From an uncultured Pelagibacteraceae bacterium (GTDB lineage: Bacteria; Pseudomonadota; Alphaproteobacteria; Pelagibacterales; Pelagibacteraceae): 64,000 nt of DNA. Positions 17,017 through 24,107 of this stretch are shown piece by piece (positions within the stretch are counted from its first letter, which is position 1; every line of letters starts with the position of its first letter). The stretch spans positions 1 to 64,000 of the forward strand of contig CACHIV010000002.1 of the NCBI GenBank assembly GCA_902579985.1, read 5' to 3'. The notes under the pieces are model-generated. The model had not been told where the DNA came from. It saw only the letters and a program-made list of their open reading frames with translations, and made no database searches. A program made the position numbers and the translations under genes.

Positions 17017-17829
17017 CTATGAAGCTTTTTTTAATTCTTCGGTTTTAATTGGTTTAATTATTTCTTTATTATCTAAGTATTGTTCTCTTATTTTGTCCCA
17101 ATATAATATTTCAAAACTACCATCATAATTTTCGGCTAATGCAGTGCAAGATTCAACCCAGTCTCCACAATTTAAATAATTAACCCCATTAAAATCTCTA
17201 TCCTCGGCATGATGGATGTGGCCACAAATAATTCCATCAAATTTCTTTCTTTTTGCATATTCTGAGACTGTCTTTTCGTATTCACCAATATATTTGACTG
17301 CGTTTTTGACTTTATACTTTAAAAATTTTGCAAGAGACCAATATTCTTTTCCTCTCAATCTTCTAAAAAAATTAATTATTACATTCAATTTTAATAATAA
17401 ATTATAGGCTATTGATCCAAGTTTAGATAACCATTTAGCATGTTTCATAACACCATCCCAAGCATCACCATGGACAACAACATATTTTTTTCCAGCATTT
17501 GTTTCATGAATTACTCTATTAACCATTTGGATGTCACCAAAATGCATTGGAATAAATTTTCTTAACATTTCGTCATGATTACCCATTATGTAGAAAACTT
17601 TAGTACCATGCCTTGCTTTTCTTAAAATTTTTTGAATTACATCATTATGTTCTTGAGGCCAAAAAAAACTTTTTTGCATTTCCCAAATATCTATAATATC
17701 TCCTACAAGATAAAGATTTTCAGATCTTGAGTTTTTAAAAAACTCTAAAAGTTTATTTGCCTGACATCCCTTGGTACCTAAATGTACGTCAGAAATAAAT
17801 ATACTTTTATATTTAAGTATATTAGGCAT
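17017..17829 (-). CDS. plcP: Metallophosphoesterase, probable phospholipase C PlcP
   Basis: 270 residues of the calcineurin-like phosphoesterase superfamily, close to LpxH. Metal ligands are visible: Asp14 and His16 (SDVHLG), Asp44 and Asp47 (GDIID), Asn84-His85-Asp86 (GNHD), VVHGDAWD and the C-terminal GHIHHAE. PlcP-type members cleave phospholipid head groups to yield diacylglycerol. Three things favour PlcP over LpxH: an LpxI gene for the lipid A step sits at 59.2-60.0 kb, the gene is coupled to an Agt-like glycosyltransferase, and Pho-box-like repeats lie 62-79 bases upstream. The assignment is inferred, though strongly supported by context. Confidence 0.83.
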   Translation of the reverse strand: MPNILKYKSIFISDVHLGTKGCQANKLLEFFKNSRSENLYLVGDIIDIWEMQKSFFWPQEHNDVIQKILRKARHGTKVFYIMGNHDEMLRKFIPMHFGDIQMVNRVIHETNAGKKYVVVHGDAWDGVMKHAKWLSKLGSIAYNLLLKLNVIINFFRRLRGKEYWSLAKFLKYKVKNAVKYIGEYEKTVSEYAKRKKFDGIICGHIHHAEDRDFNGVNYLNCGDWVESCTALAENYDGSFEILYWDKIREQYLDNKEIIKPIKTEELKKAS

Positions 17830-17843
17830 TTAAAAAACTATTT

Positions 17844-17861
17844 TTTAACACAACTGTAACA
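17844..17861 (+). promoter_or_regulatory. Pho-box-like repeat facing dagK
   Basis: TTTAACA-CAAC-TGTAACA on the plus strand; the two 7-base units start 11 bases apart (17844 and 17855), identical to two units of the pstS array. A degenerate third unit may follow at 17866. The distance to the 17928 start codon (67 bases) matches the pstS spacing. The site overlies the start region of the opposing plcP transcript. Confidence 0.72.
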
Positions 17862-17890
17862 CGAATCATGTAATTATTATCTCATTCAAA

Positions 17891-17908
17891 TGTTACAAAT
17901 TTGTTAAA
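17891..17908 (-). promoter_or_regulatory. Pho-box-like repeat facing plcP-agt
   Basis: On the minus strand the sequence is TTTAACA-AATT-TGTAACA, with units starting 11 bases apart. It ends 62 bases before the plcP ATG (17829), close to the pstS geometry. Together with the opposite-facing site at 17844-17861 it forms an interleaved divergent promoter: each operator lies beyond the other's. Confidence 0.74.
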
Positions 17909-17927
17909 AATTTTTTAAGGAATAATT

Positions 17928-18812
17928 ATGTTATATTGTTTGATTTACAATCTAAACTCTTCTTCTGGAAGAAAATCAAAATTCATAAATAGGGTTTTAT
18001 CTAAGTTAAAAGAAAATAATTATGTAGACTACTTTGAGACCAAAACAATAAATCAAGCTAAGAAAATTTTTAAAGATTTTAATCAAAAAAATTATGATAG
18101 ACTAATAGTAGCTGGTGGAGATGGATCCGTTTCTTTTGCAATTAATGAATTAATTAAAAATAATTTTAATTTTAAAGATGATTTTGCCATAGGTTATATC
18201 CCTGCTGGGACTGCAAATTTACTTCAAGCTGAATTATCAATGAATAAAAAAGTTGATGATATAGTAAATGTATTGGTCTCTAATAATTATAAACCCTCTA
18301 ATCTTGTAAAAATAAACGAAAATTATTTCTTTTTAATGGCTGGTATAGGCTGGGATGCAAAAATTGTTCATTCAATTAATTCAAAAATTAAAAAAATTCT
18401 TGGTAAAATTATTTTCGGAATTAAAGGTTTTCAATATTTCTTATTTATGAATAATAAAAAATTAAATGTAACTTTTGATGGGCAATTTTATCAAGCAGAC
18501 TGGATATTATCCTCAAATTCCAAATATTACGCTGGACATCATAAAATAAATAAAACAAATATTTTTGAAGATAAATTAGTTACCTATATATTTAAGGATT
18601 TGACTAGGATCAGTTTATTATATTCTATATTCTTAATAATTCTTAATGGTGATTTAAGTAAAAACAAAAATGTTATTACTACTTATTCACATAAAATTAC
18701 TATTGATGGAAATGATTTGATACCTGTTCAAATTGATGGAGATAATTTTGGTTCATATAAAAAAATTCATTTAAAATTATCAAATAAAAAAGTGAATTTT
18801 CTTGTGAAATAA
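17928..18812 (+). CDS. Diacylglycerol kinase-like lipid kinase
   Basis: 294 residues of the DAGK catalytic family (DgkB/YegS). The nucleotide-binding motif AGGDGSVSFAINELI is near residues 62-76, followed by GYIPAGTANLLQAEL, the family's GTxND-like loop. The C-terminal beta-rich domain ends with VQIDGDNFG. Typical activity is ATP-dependent phosphorylation of diacylglycerol or a related lipid at the inner membrane. It is divergent from plcP-agt and shares a Pho-box-bearing intergenic region, so it likely belongs to the phosphate-starvation lipid programme. Its exact substrate is uncertain. The stop codon directly abuts the end of the opposing phosphonate gene. Confidence 0.8.
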   Translation: MLYCLIYNLNSSSGRKSKFINRVLSKLKENNYVDYFETKTINQAKKIFKDFNQKNYDRLIVAGGDGSVSFAINELIKNNFNFKDDFAIGYIPAGTANLLQAELSMNKKVDDIVNVLVSNNYKPSNLVKINENYFFLMAGIGWDAKIVHSINSKIKKILGKIIFGIKGFQYFLFMNNKKLNVTFDGQFYQADWILSSNSKYYAGHHKINKTNIFEDKLVTYIFKDLTRISLLYSIFLIILNGDLSKNKNVITTYSHKITIDGNDLIPVQIDGDNFGSYKKIHLKLSNKKVNFLVK

Positions 18813-19910
18813 TTACTGCGAAATAATATTATAAATATCTTTTTCTCCAATTTTTACAGGATTATTACCAAGTCTTAATAAATTTATGCCTTTTATAATT
18901 TCATCTGAGCTTTGCTTAATATTGATATTTAGTGTTTGGAGATTATCCTCTAATTTTGCTTGTTTTTTTATTAATGATATTTTGGAATTAAAATCATTAA
19001 TTGCTTGCACATCAAATAGGTTAAATATTAAATCAAATCTTTTTTTTAAATCAAAAGAGGTTTCTGATTTATCTTTGTTTTCGTAATTAAACTGAAAAAA
19101 TTTTTCAAAAAATAAGCCTACTGCATGACCATGACTCACATTAAATAAGGAGGTAAAAGGATATGAAACAGCATGGGGTGCAGTTGTTTTTGAAATATTG
19201 ATTGCTTTACCAGCTAAATTTGATGCGATAGCCATTTCAGTTGCATTTTTTAAATTCGGATTATTTAAAAAAGAAATATAGCTGTTTATTGATACTCTTA
19301 AAGATTTAGAGGCGTATTCAACACTTTGATCATTTGATTTTTTAGAAACCAAAGATTCTAAAGCTTGTGCTATAGCATCAAAACCAGCTGAAGCTTTAAT
19401 CTTATTTGGTGCAGAAATTAAAAATTCAGGGATTAGAAAAAAATTATCTGGTATTAATAGTTGGCTTTCAAATGAATGTTTAATGCCATCTAAATAAATA
19501 ACTGCATTTGACGTTACTTCAGCCCCGGAACCTGCTGTTGTTGGTATTACTACTAATTTGCAATATTTTTTTTTAAATGGGTAAGAATAATTCACAATTA
19601 AATCAGCTAAATCAGGTCTCACATCTACAACATTTGCTATCTTTGCATAATCAATTACTGCACCCCCACCTACCGCAAGAATTAAATTTGGTTCAAAATT
19701 TCTTATAGCTTTAATTATTTCAATGAGTTCTTCTAAGATTGGAAGATTTGAATTTTTATAAAAAAATTTTATTTCTTTATTATCTATATCTTTTTTAAAA
19801 AATTTTTCAGCACCAGATGTTATAAAAGATTTTTTTCCACATAATAAAAAAATTTTTTTTAAACTTTTATCATTAATAAATTTTTTTATATCTTCAATTG
19901 AATTTACCAT
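18813..19910 (-). CDS. phpC: Iron-containing alcohol dehydrogenase, probable phosphonoacetaldehyde reductase
   Basis: 365 residues of the group III metal-dependent alcohol dehydrogenases. The nucleotide site shows AVGGGAVIDYAK (about residue 80) and PTTAGSGAEVTSNAV. The metal-binding region has DAIAQALESLVS and NVSHGHAVGLFFE. Related PhpC/Pdh enzymes reduce phosphonoacetaldehyde to 2-hydroxyethylphosphonate, the precursor of hydroxymethyl- or methylphosphonate. The role follows from position: it overlaps the decarboxylase gene by one base and is last in the operon. Its 3' end abuts dagK with no spacer. Confidence 0.83.
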   Translation of the reverse strand: MVNSIEDIKKFINDKSLKKIFLLCGKKSFITSGAEKFFKKDIDNKEIKFFYKNSNLPILEELIEIIKAIRNFEPNLILAVGGGAVIDYAKIANVVDVRPDLADLIVNYSYPFKKKYCKLVVIPTTAGSGAEVTSNAVIYLDGIKHSFESQLLIPDNFFLIPEFLISAPNKIKASAGFDAIAQALESLVSKKSNDQSVEYASKSLRVSINSYISFLNNPNLKNATEMAIASNLAGKAINISKTTAPHAVSYPFTSLFNVSHGHAVGLFFEKFFQFNYENKDKSETSFDLKKRFDLIFNLFDVQAINDFNSKISLIKKQAKLEDNLQTLNINIKQSSDEIIKGINLLRLGNNPVKIGEKDIYNIISQ

Positions 19911-21010
19911 TATTTCATAAATTGGCTCTTAATTTGAATTAAATCTTTAGGTCTTGGTAATTTCTTAATTTTATTATTTGAAACTCTTACTTCTAAAAAA
20001 CTAAGATTTCTTGAATTAATAAAATTATTCAAATTTATTTTTAAATTTTTTTTATTTTTAATAACAAAAAACTTTCTAAAACCTAAACTTTTCGAAAAAT
20101 TTTTTAAATCTATATTTTTTGTATATGTGCTTTGTCCTCCAACAGAATCGTGGATATTATTATTTAATAGAATATATTTTAAATTCTTTTCAGCAAAAGT
20201 TCCTAGTGTTTTTATTGCTCCTAAATGCATTAAAAAAGATCCATCACCATCAATACAGATTATCTTTTTTTTACTTTGTAATGAATAACCAAAAGCTACA
20301 GAAGAGGTGTGGCCCATACCACCAACCATATAAAAATCTTTACTTTTTTTATAGTTATATTTTTGTCTTATGTACATTAATTCTCTTGAGTTAAAACCTG
20401 TGCTTGAGATAATTTTTGTATTTGACTTTATATTTTCTAACAGTGTCTTGAAAAACAACTCTTTATCTAAATTAAAATAATCTTTTTTCTTTATTATTTT
20501 TTTGCTTTTTTCTAAGGTTCCATTTTCAATTAAACAAGCAACTATAGATTTATTTTTTTTTGCAATTTTAATTTGTTTGTCAAATTTTTTAAGATCTTTA
20601 TTTGATCTAATTATAGTGTATTTAATATTTAATAGTTTTAAGATTTTTTCAGTAATTTTTCCTTTTACATTATGTTGAGGCTCATCTTTTAATCTCGGAG
20701 AACCTCTCCATCCTATAATAAGAATCAATGGTATAGAGTAGACTTTATGATGAGCTATTGAAATTAATGGATTTAAAGCATTTGAAAGACCGGAGTTTTG
20801 CATATAAACACAAGGAATTTTTTTGGTTGAGAGATAGTGTCCAATTCCTATTGATACTGCTGATCCTTCATTTGTAGCAATTATATGTGTCTTTTTTTTT
20901 TTATTTTGTAAAAAAACAGAAAGTTCTTTTAAAACACTGTCTGGTACACCTGTAAAAAAGTTACTATTATTTTTTTTAAGAATATTGATTAAAGAACTAA
21001 TCTTAATCAT
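19910..21010 (-). CDS. ppd: Phosphonopyruvate decarboxylase
   Basis: 366 residues of the thiamine diphosphate enzyme superfamily. The N-terminal pyrimidine-binding half has FTGVPDSVLKELSVFL and ATNEGSAVSIGIGHYL, with the catalytic Glu. The C-terminal half has the ThDP motif GDGSFLMHLGAIKTLG...NNNIHDSVGGQ. The overall form matches Ppd/AepY. It decarboxylates phosphonopyruvate to phosphonoacetaldehyde, the irreversible step that pulls the unfavourable PEP mutase reaction forward. It overlaps the PEP mutase gene by 8 bases and the reductase gene by one, giving tight translational coupling. Confidence 0.92.
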   Translation of the reverse strand: MIKISSLINILKKNNSNFFTGVPDSVLKELSVFLQNKKKKTHIIATNEGSAVSIGIGHYLSTKKIPCVYMQNSGLSNALNPLISIAHHKVYSIPLILIIGWRGSPRLKDEPQHNVKGKITEKILKLLNIKYTIIRSNKDLKKFDKQIKIAKKNKSIVACLIENGTLEKSKKIIKKKDYFNLDKELFFKTLLENIKSNTKIISSTGFNSRELMYIRQKYNYKKSKDFYMVGGMGHTSSVAFGYSLQSKKKIICIDGDGSFLMHLGAIKTLGTFAEKNLKYILLNNNIHDSVGGQSTYTKNIDLKNFSKSLGFRKFFVIKNKKNLKINLNNFINSRNLSFLEVRVSNNKIKKLPRPKDLIQIKSQFMK

Positions 21011-22310
21011 TTTTTATAAGGTTAATGATTTCTTTTATCGGTATTATCTTTTTATCAATTTCAAAAGCCCTTCTTTTTTGTAAAATTGTTTTTGCAGCAT
21101 TTTGCATGGCTGGATAAGCAGCTCTCAAAAGTTGATTTGCATAAATAACTAATTTAAAACCATTCCTAATTAAATCTTTTTCATAAACTTTTGAATAAGT
21201 TGATGGAACTGAAACTAGAGGTATATAATATTTGCTTTTTTTAAAAGCATTTGCAAAAGAAAAAATCTCAGCTGGAGTTTTTTCTTTACTGTGAATTAAT
21301 ATTGCATCAGCACCAGCTTTTGAATAAATCTCTGCTCTATATAAAGCATCTTTTAATCCTTTTCCTAAAATAAAACTCTCGATTCTTGCTATTACAAGAA
21401 AATCATTTGATCTTCTTGCCGAACAAATTTTTTTAATTTTTTTTGCAAAAGTTTGGGGTTTATCTTGTTGTGTGTCACTCTGATTTTTAAATAGAGAATT
21501 TTTCTTTAATCCTATTTTATCTTCCATAATAATGGCAGAGACACCAGATCTTTCCAGAGATCTAATCAAAAATGGTAAATGTTCAAGTTGTCCTCCATTA
21601 TCAGCATCGAAAACTAATGGTTTTGTAGTCACATCCATCATATCATTTAATGATGAAACACGAGCTGAAAAATCTAATGATGAGTTATCAGGTTTTCCCT
21701 TAGTTGCGGAGTCAGTTAAACTTGATGACCACATCCCATCAAACTCAACAGAGGAATTTTTATTTAAAATTTTAAGGTTTTCAATAATAAGACCTGTCAA
21801 TGAATTATGTGACTCTAAGATCCTTACAATTTTTTTTGATAACATTAGTCTTTTTAGTCTTGAAATTCGGTTTTCAGGTAAAGTGGCAATTTCTAAAATT
21901 TTATTTTTAATTTTAGAAGATGAAATATTTTTTGTATATCTAGGTTCTATCAATTTTCCTGACCACTTTTTTAATGTTTTGATAACTTTTGTTCTTATTC
22001 TTTTTCTATTATCATATTTCCAATCATCTCCATGAACCAAGTAATCTGGTTTAATTTTATTTAAATTGTTGATGTAATCATCTGTTGTCTGTGGAACAAC
22101 TTTTGAAACATATTTTAAATTTTTTACTAACAATTCTCTATTTTTATAATTAAGAATTGGAATAGATTTGTATGAGGCAATAGCCTCATCGGTCAAAAGT
22201 CCAACAATAACCTCACCATACTTTTGTGCTATTTTAAGTATATTTATATGACCTTCGTGTAAAAAATCTACAGCAAGAGGAACATAAACTTTTTTTTTAA
22301 ATTTTTTCAT
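21003..22310 (-). CDS. pepM: Nucleotidyltransferase - PEP phosphomutase fusion
   Basis: 435 residues in two domains. Residues 1-140 form a cytidylyltransferase-like domain with HEGH at 18-21 and the ISSS signature at 129-132. Residues 150-435 are PEP mutase with FDGMWSSSLTDSATKGKPD, the aspartate cluster FDADNGG and the diagnostic motif EDKIGLKKNS at 263-272, which separates true mutases from isocitrate-lyase relatives. The mutase converts PEP to phosphonopyruvate, the entry to nearly all C-P biosynthesis. The fused domain probably activates a phosphonate with CTP. It overlaps both neighbours and is paralogous in its N-terminal half to the gene just upstream. Confidence 0.93.
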   Translation of the reverse strand: MKKFKKKVYVPLAVDFLHEGHINILKIAQKYGEVIVGLLTDEAIASYKSIPILNYKNRELLVKNLKYVSKVVPQTTDDYINNLNKIKPDYLVHGDDWKYDNRKRIRTKVIKTLKKWSGKLIEPRYTKNISSSKIKNKILEIATLPENRISRLKRLMLSKKIVRILESHNSLTGLIIENLKILNKNSSVEFDGMWSSSLTDSATKGKPDNSSLDFSARVSSLNDMMDVTTKPLVFDADNGGQLEHLPFLIRSLERSGVSAIIMEDKIGLKKNSLFKNQSDTQQDKPQTFAKKIKKICSARRSNDFLVIARIESFILGKGLKDALYRAEIYSKAGADAILIHSKEKTPAEIFSFANAFKKSKYYIPLVSVPSTYSKVYEKDLIRNGFKLVIYANQLLRAAYPAMQNAAKTILQKRRAFEIDKKIIPIKEIINLIKND

Positions 22311-22740
22311 ATAATGATTTTTTTAATTTTGATGAAGAAATGCCCCTAGTATATGGAAATTCTAATACTTTACCACTCCATTTTTTCATAGTTTTTATCA
22401 ATCTTAATCTAACATTTGATTGAATATTTTTTTTCCAATCAGTGCCGTGAACAAAATAATCAAATTTATAAAACTTAGAATACTCAACATATTTAAGTCC
22501 ATCTATTGGGATAATTTTATCAATACATTTTATTTGGGACAATATTTTTTTTCTATTTGAGAATTTAATTAAAGGTTTCCTTTTTTTATATCTTTTAATA
22601 CCATTATCTGTCATTAAACCTACGATTACGGTACCATATTTTTTTGCTTTTAATAGAATATTTATATGCCCATAATGAAATAAATCTGCTGCCATTGGCA
22701 CAAAAACAAAGGGTCTTGGAAAATTTTTTAAAGACTTCAT
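22297..22740 (-). CDS. Stand-alone phosphonate nucleotidyltransferase
   Basis: 147 residues of the cytidylyltransferase superfamily (HYGH at 22-25, ISSS at 134-137). It aligns along its whole length with the N-terminal domain of the downstream PEP mutase fusion: both share VPxAxDxxHxGHINIL, GTxIVGLxTD-like strands, DYxVHGxDWK and KKWSGK. It is first in the operon and overlaps the fusion gene by 14 bases. Likely role: CTP-dependent activation of a phosphonate such as methylphosphonate for transfer to a polymer or lipid. Both copies keep the catalytic motifs. Which substrate each handles is unknown. Confidence 0.8.
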   Translation of the reverse strand: MKSLKNFPRPFVFVPMAADLFHYGHINILLKAKKYGTVIVGLMTDNGIKRYKKRKPLIKFSNRKKILSQIKCIDKIIPIDGLKYVEYSKFYKFDYFVHGTDWKKNIQSNVRLRLIKTMKKWSGKVLEFPYTRGISSSKLKKSLYEKI

Positions 22741-22796
22741 TTTAAAATAACTAAATCATTTTATATATATTTTATAAAAAAAAGCTATATAAATAG

Positions 22797-24101
22797 ATGA
22801 TGGTCTCAAATATTAAACTTAGAAAAGTATTGAATGATTTAAAAAGACGTCCTGAAGATGCAGCAAAAGATTTAAAAATAAGTGTAACAAAAATTAATAA
22901 TATTCTTTCAAATAAATCTAAACTTGATTTTAAGACAATTAGTCGTGCAGTAAAAATATGGCCAATAAATTATGGAGATTTTTTTTCTTTTTATGATGAT
23001 GCGAAACTAGGTTTTAAAATTATGAGACATAATGAGTCAGAAAAATCAAAACGTATTATGAAAAGAGGAGGCAAACCATATTATTTATATAAAGATACAG
23101 TTATGAGTAAATTATCACCGTTTAGACCTGAATTGATTACCGAATTAGAAGTAGTTGCAAATGATAGTCCTAAAAATTCTAAAGTTAGATTTAATAATGG
23201 TCATTTTCTTCATCAATTTACCTATTTTATAGGTCCGGTAAATTTTTATTATATTGAAAAAAATAGAAAAAAAGTTGCAAAAATGAACACTGGAGACTCT
23301 ATGTATATTAGCCCGTATGTTTGTCACTCATTTACAACAAGAAAAAATAAAAAAAAGTTGTTAGGAAAAATTTTGGCATTAACATATTCAGATAAGCTTG
23401 ATAATGAAACTTTAAATGAAATAACAGCTCTAGGTTTTAATATCACAAAAAAATACAAGATAAATTTAAAAGATCATAAAACCGCATTTTGGTCAAACAT
23501 AGAAAATTTTTTTAAAAATTCATCTATAACATTTAAAGAATTTAAAAGAAATACTTCAATAGATTTAGATAAAATAAAAAAATCAAAAAAAATACCTTCA
23601 GAAAAAATAATTAAAAAAATCTCACATAATTTAAAATTAAATTATCGAGATTTATTCCCACCAAATAATACTTTGGAAGTAAAAATACAAAAATATTCTA
23701 ATTGTAAAAATTGGTTTTATCCTTCAATGAAGAAGAAAGATTATTTATTCAAAGAACTCACTAATATACCTCAATTACCTTTTTCAAGAGGCTATGAATT
23801 AACTTTACTAAATGAAAAAAAACATAAAAGTTTTTTAGATGTGCCATCTCATCAGTACATTTATAATTTAGGAACTACTAAAATCAATTTCATTATAAAT
23901 GGAAAAAAAGGCTATCTTAACCCATCTGACTCCATCTATATAAAACCAAATAATAAACATATTTTTTATAAAAAAGGTAAATTGTTGATTTTAAGACTTG
24001 GAGGAAGGATATCTGGTGATAGTTTGTATCAACTATCTATGATATCAGAAAAAAATCTGAAAAAAACTATTGATGACAATAGACCTTGGTTTAACAAATA
24101 A
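22797..24101 (+). CDS. mpnS: HTH-cupin non-heme iron dioxygenase, probable methylphosphonate synthase
   Basis: 434 residues made of two HTH-plus-cupin repeats (roughly 1-200 and 220-430), the architecture of HepD and MpnS. In the first cupin, NNGHFLHQFTYFIGP gives His136 and Gln140, and PYVCHSF gives His177; a His-x3-Gln pair plus a distant His matches the 2-His-1-Gln iron site of MpnS, whereas HepD uses Glu. RGGKPYYLYKD near residues 90-100 matches the substrate-binding segment of both. It would convert 2-hydroxyethylphosphonate to methylphosphonate. It is divergent from the phosphonate operon with a 56-base gap. The HTH parts are structural in this family, so a regulator role is unlikely. 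Confidence 0.8.
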   Translation: MMVSNIKLRKVLNDLKRRPEDAAKDLKISVTKINNILSNKSKLDFKTISRAVKIWPINYGDFFSFYDDAKLGFKIMRHNESEKSKRIMKRGGKPYYLYKDTVMSKLSPFRPELITELEVVANDSPKNSKVRFNNGHFLHQFTYFIGPVNFYYIEKNRKKVAKMNTGDSMYISPYVCHSFTTRKNKKKLLGKILALTYSDKLDNETLNEITALGFNITKKYKINLKDHKTAFWSNIENFFKNSSITFKEFKRNTSIDLDKIKKSKKIPSEKIIKKISHNLKLNYRDLFPPNNTLEVKIQKYSNCKNWFYPSMKKKDYLFKELTNIPQLPFSRGYELTLLNEKKHKSFLDVPSHQYIYNLGTTKINFIINGKKGYLNPSDSIYIKPNNKHIFYKKGKLLILRLGGRISGDSLYQLSMISEKNLKKTIDDNRPWFNK

Positions 24102-24107
24102 ATTTAT

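Noticed and set aside
21532-22035. 167-codon plus-strand open frame over the PEP mutase fusion
   Set aside because: Antisense to conserved catalytic residues of the mutase and nucleotidyltransferase; no family resemblance.
22797-24101. Annotation as an XRE-cupin transcriptional regulator
   Set aside because: HTH segments are structural in HepD/MpnS; the two HTH-cupin repeats, the iron-ligand pattern and the phosphonate neighbours favour the enzyme.
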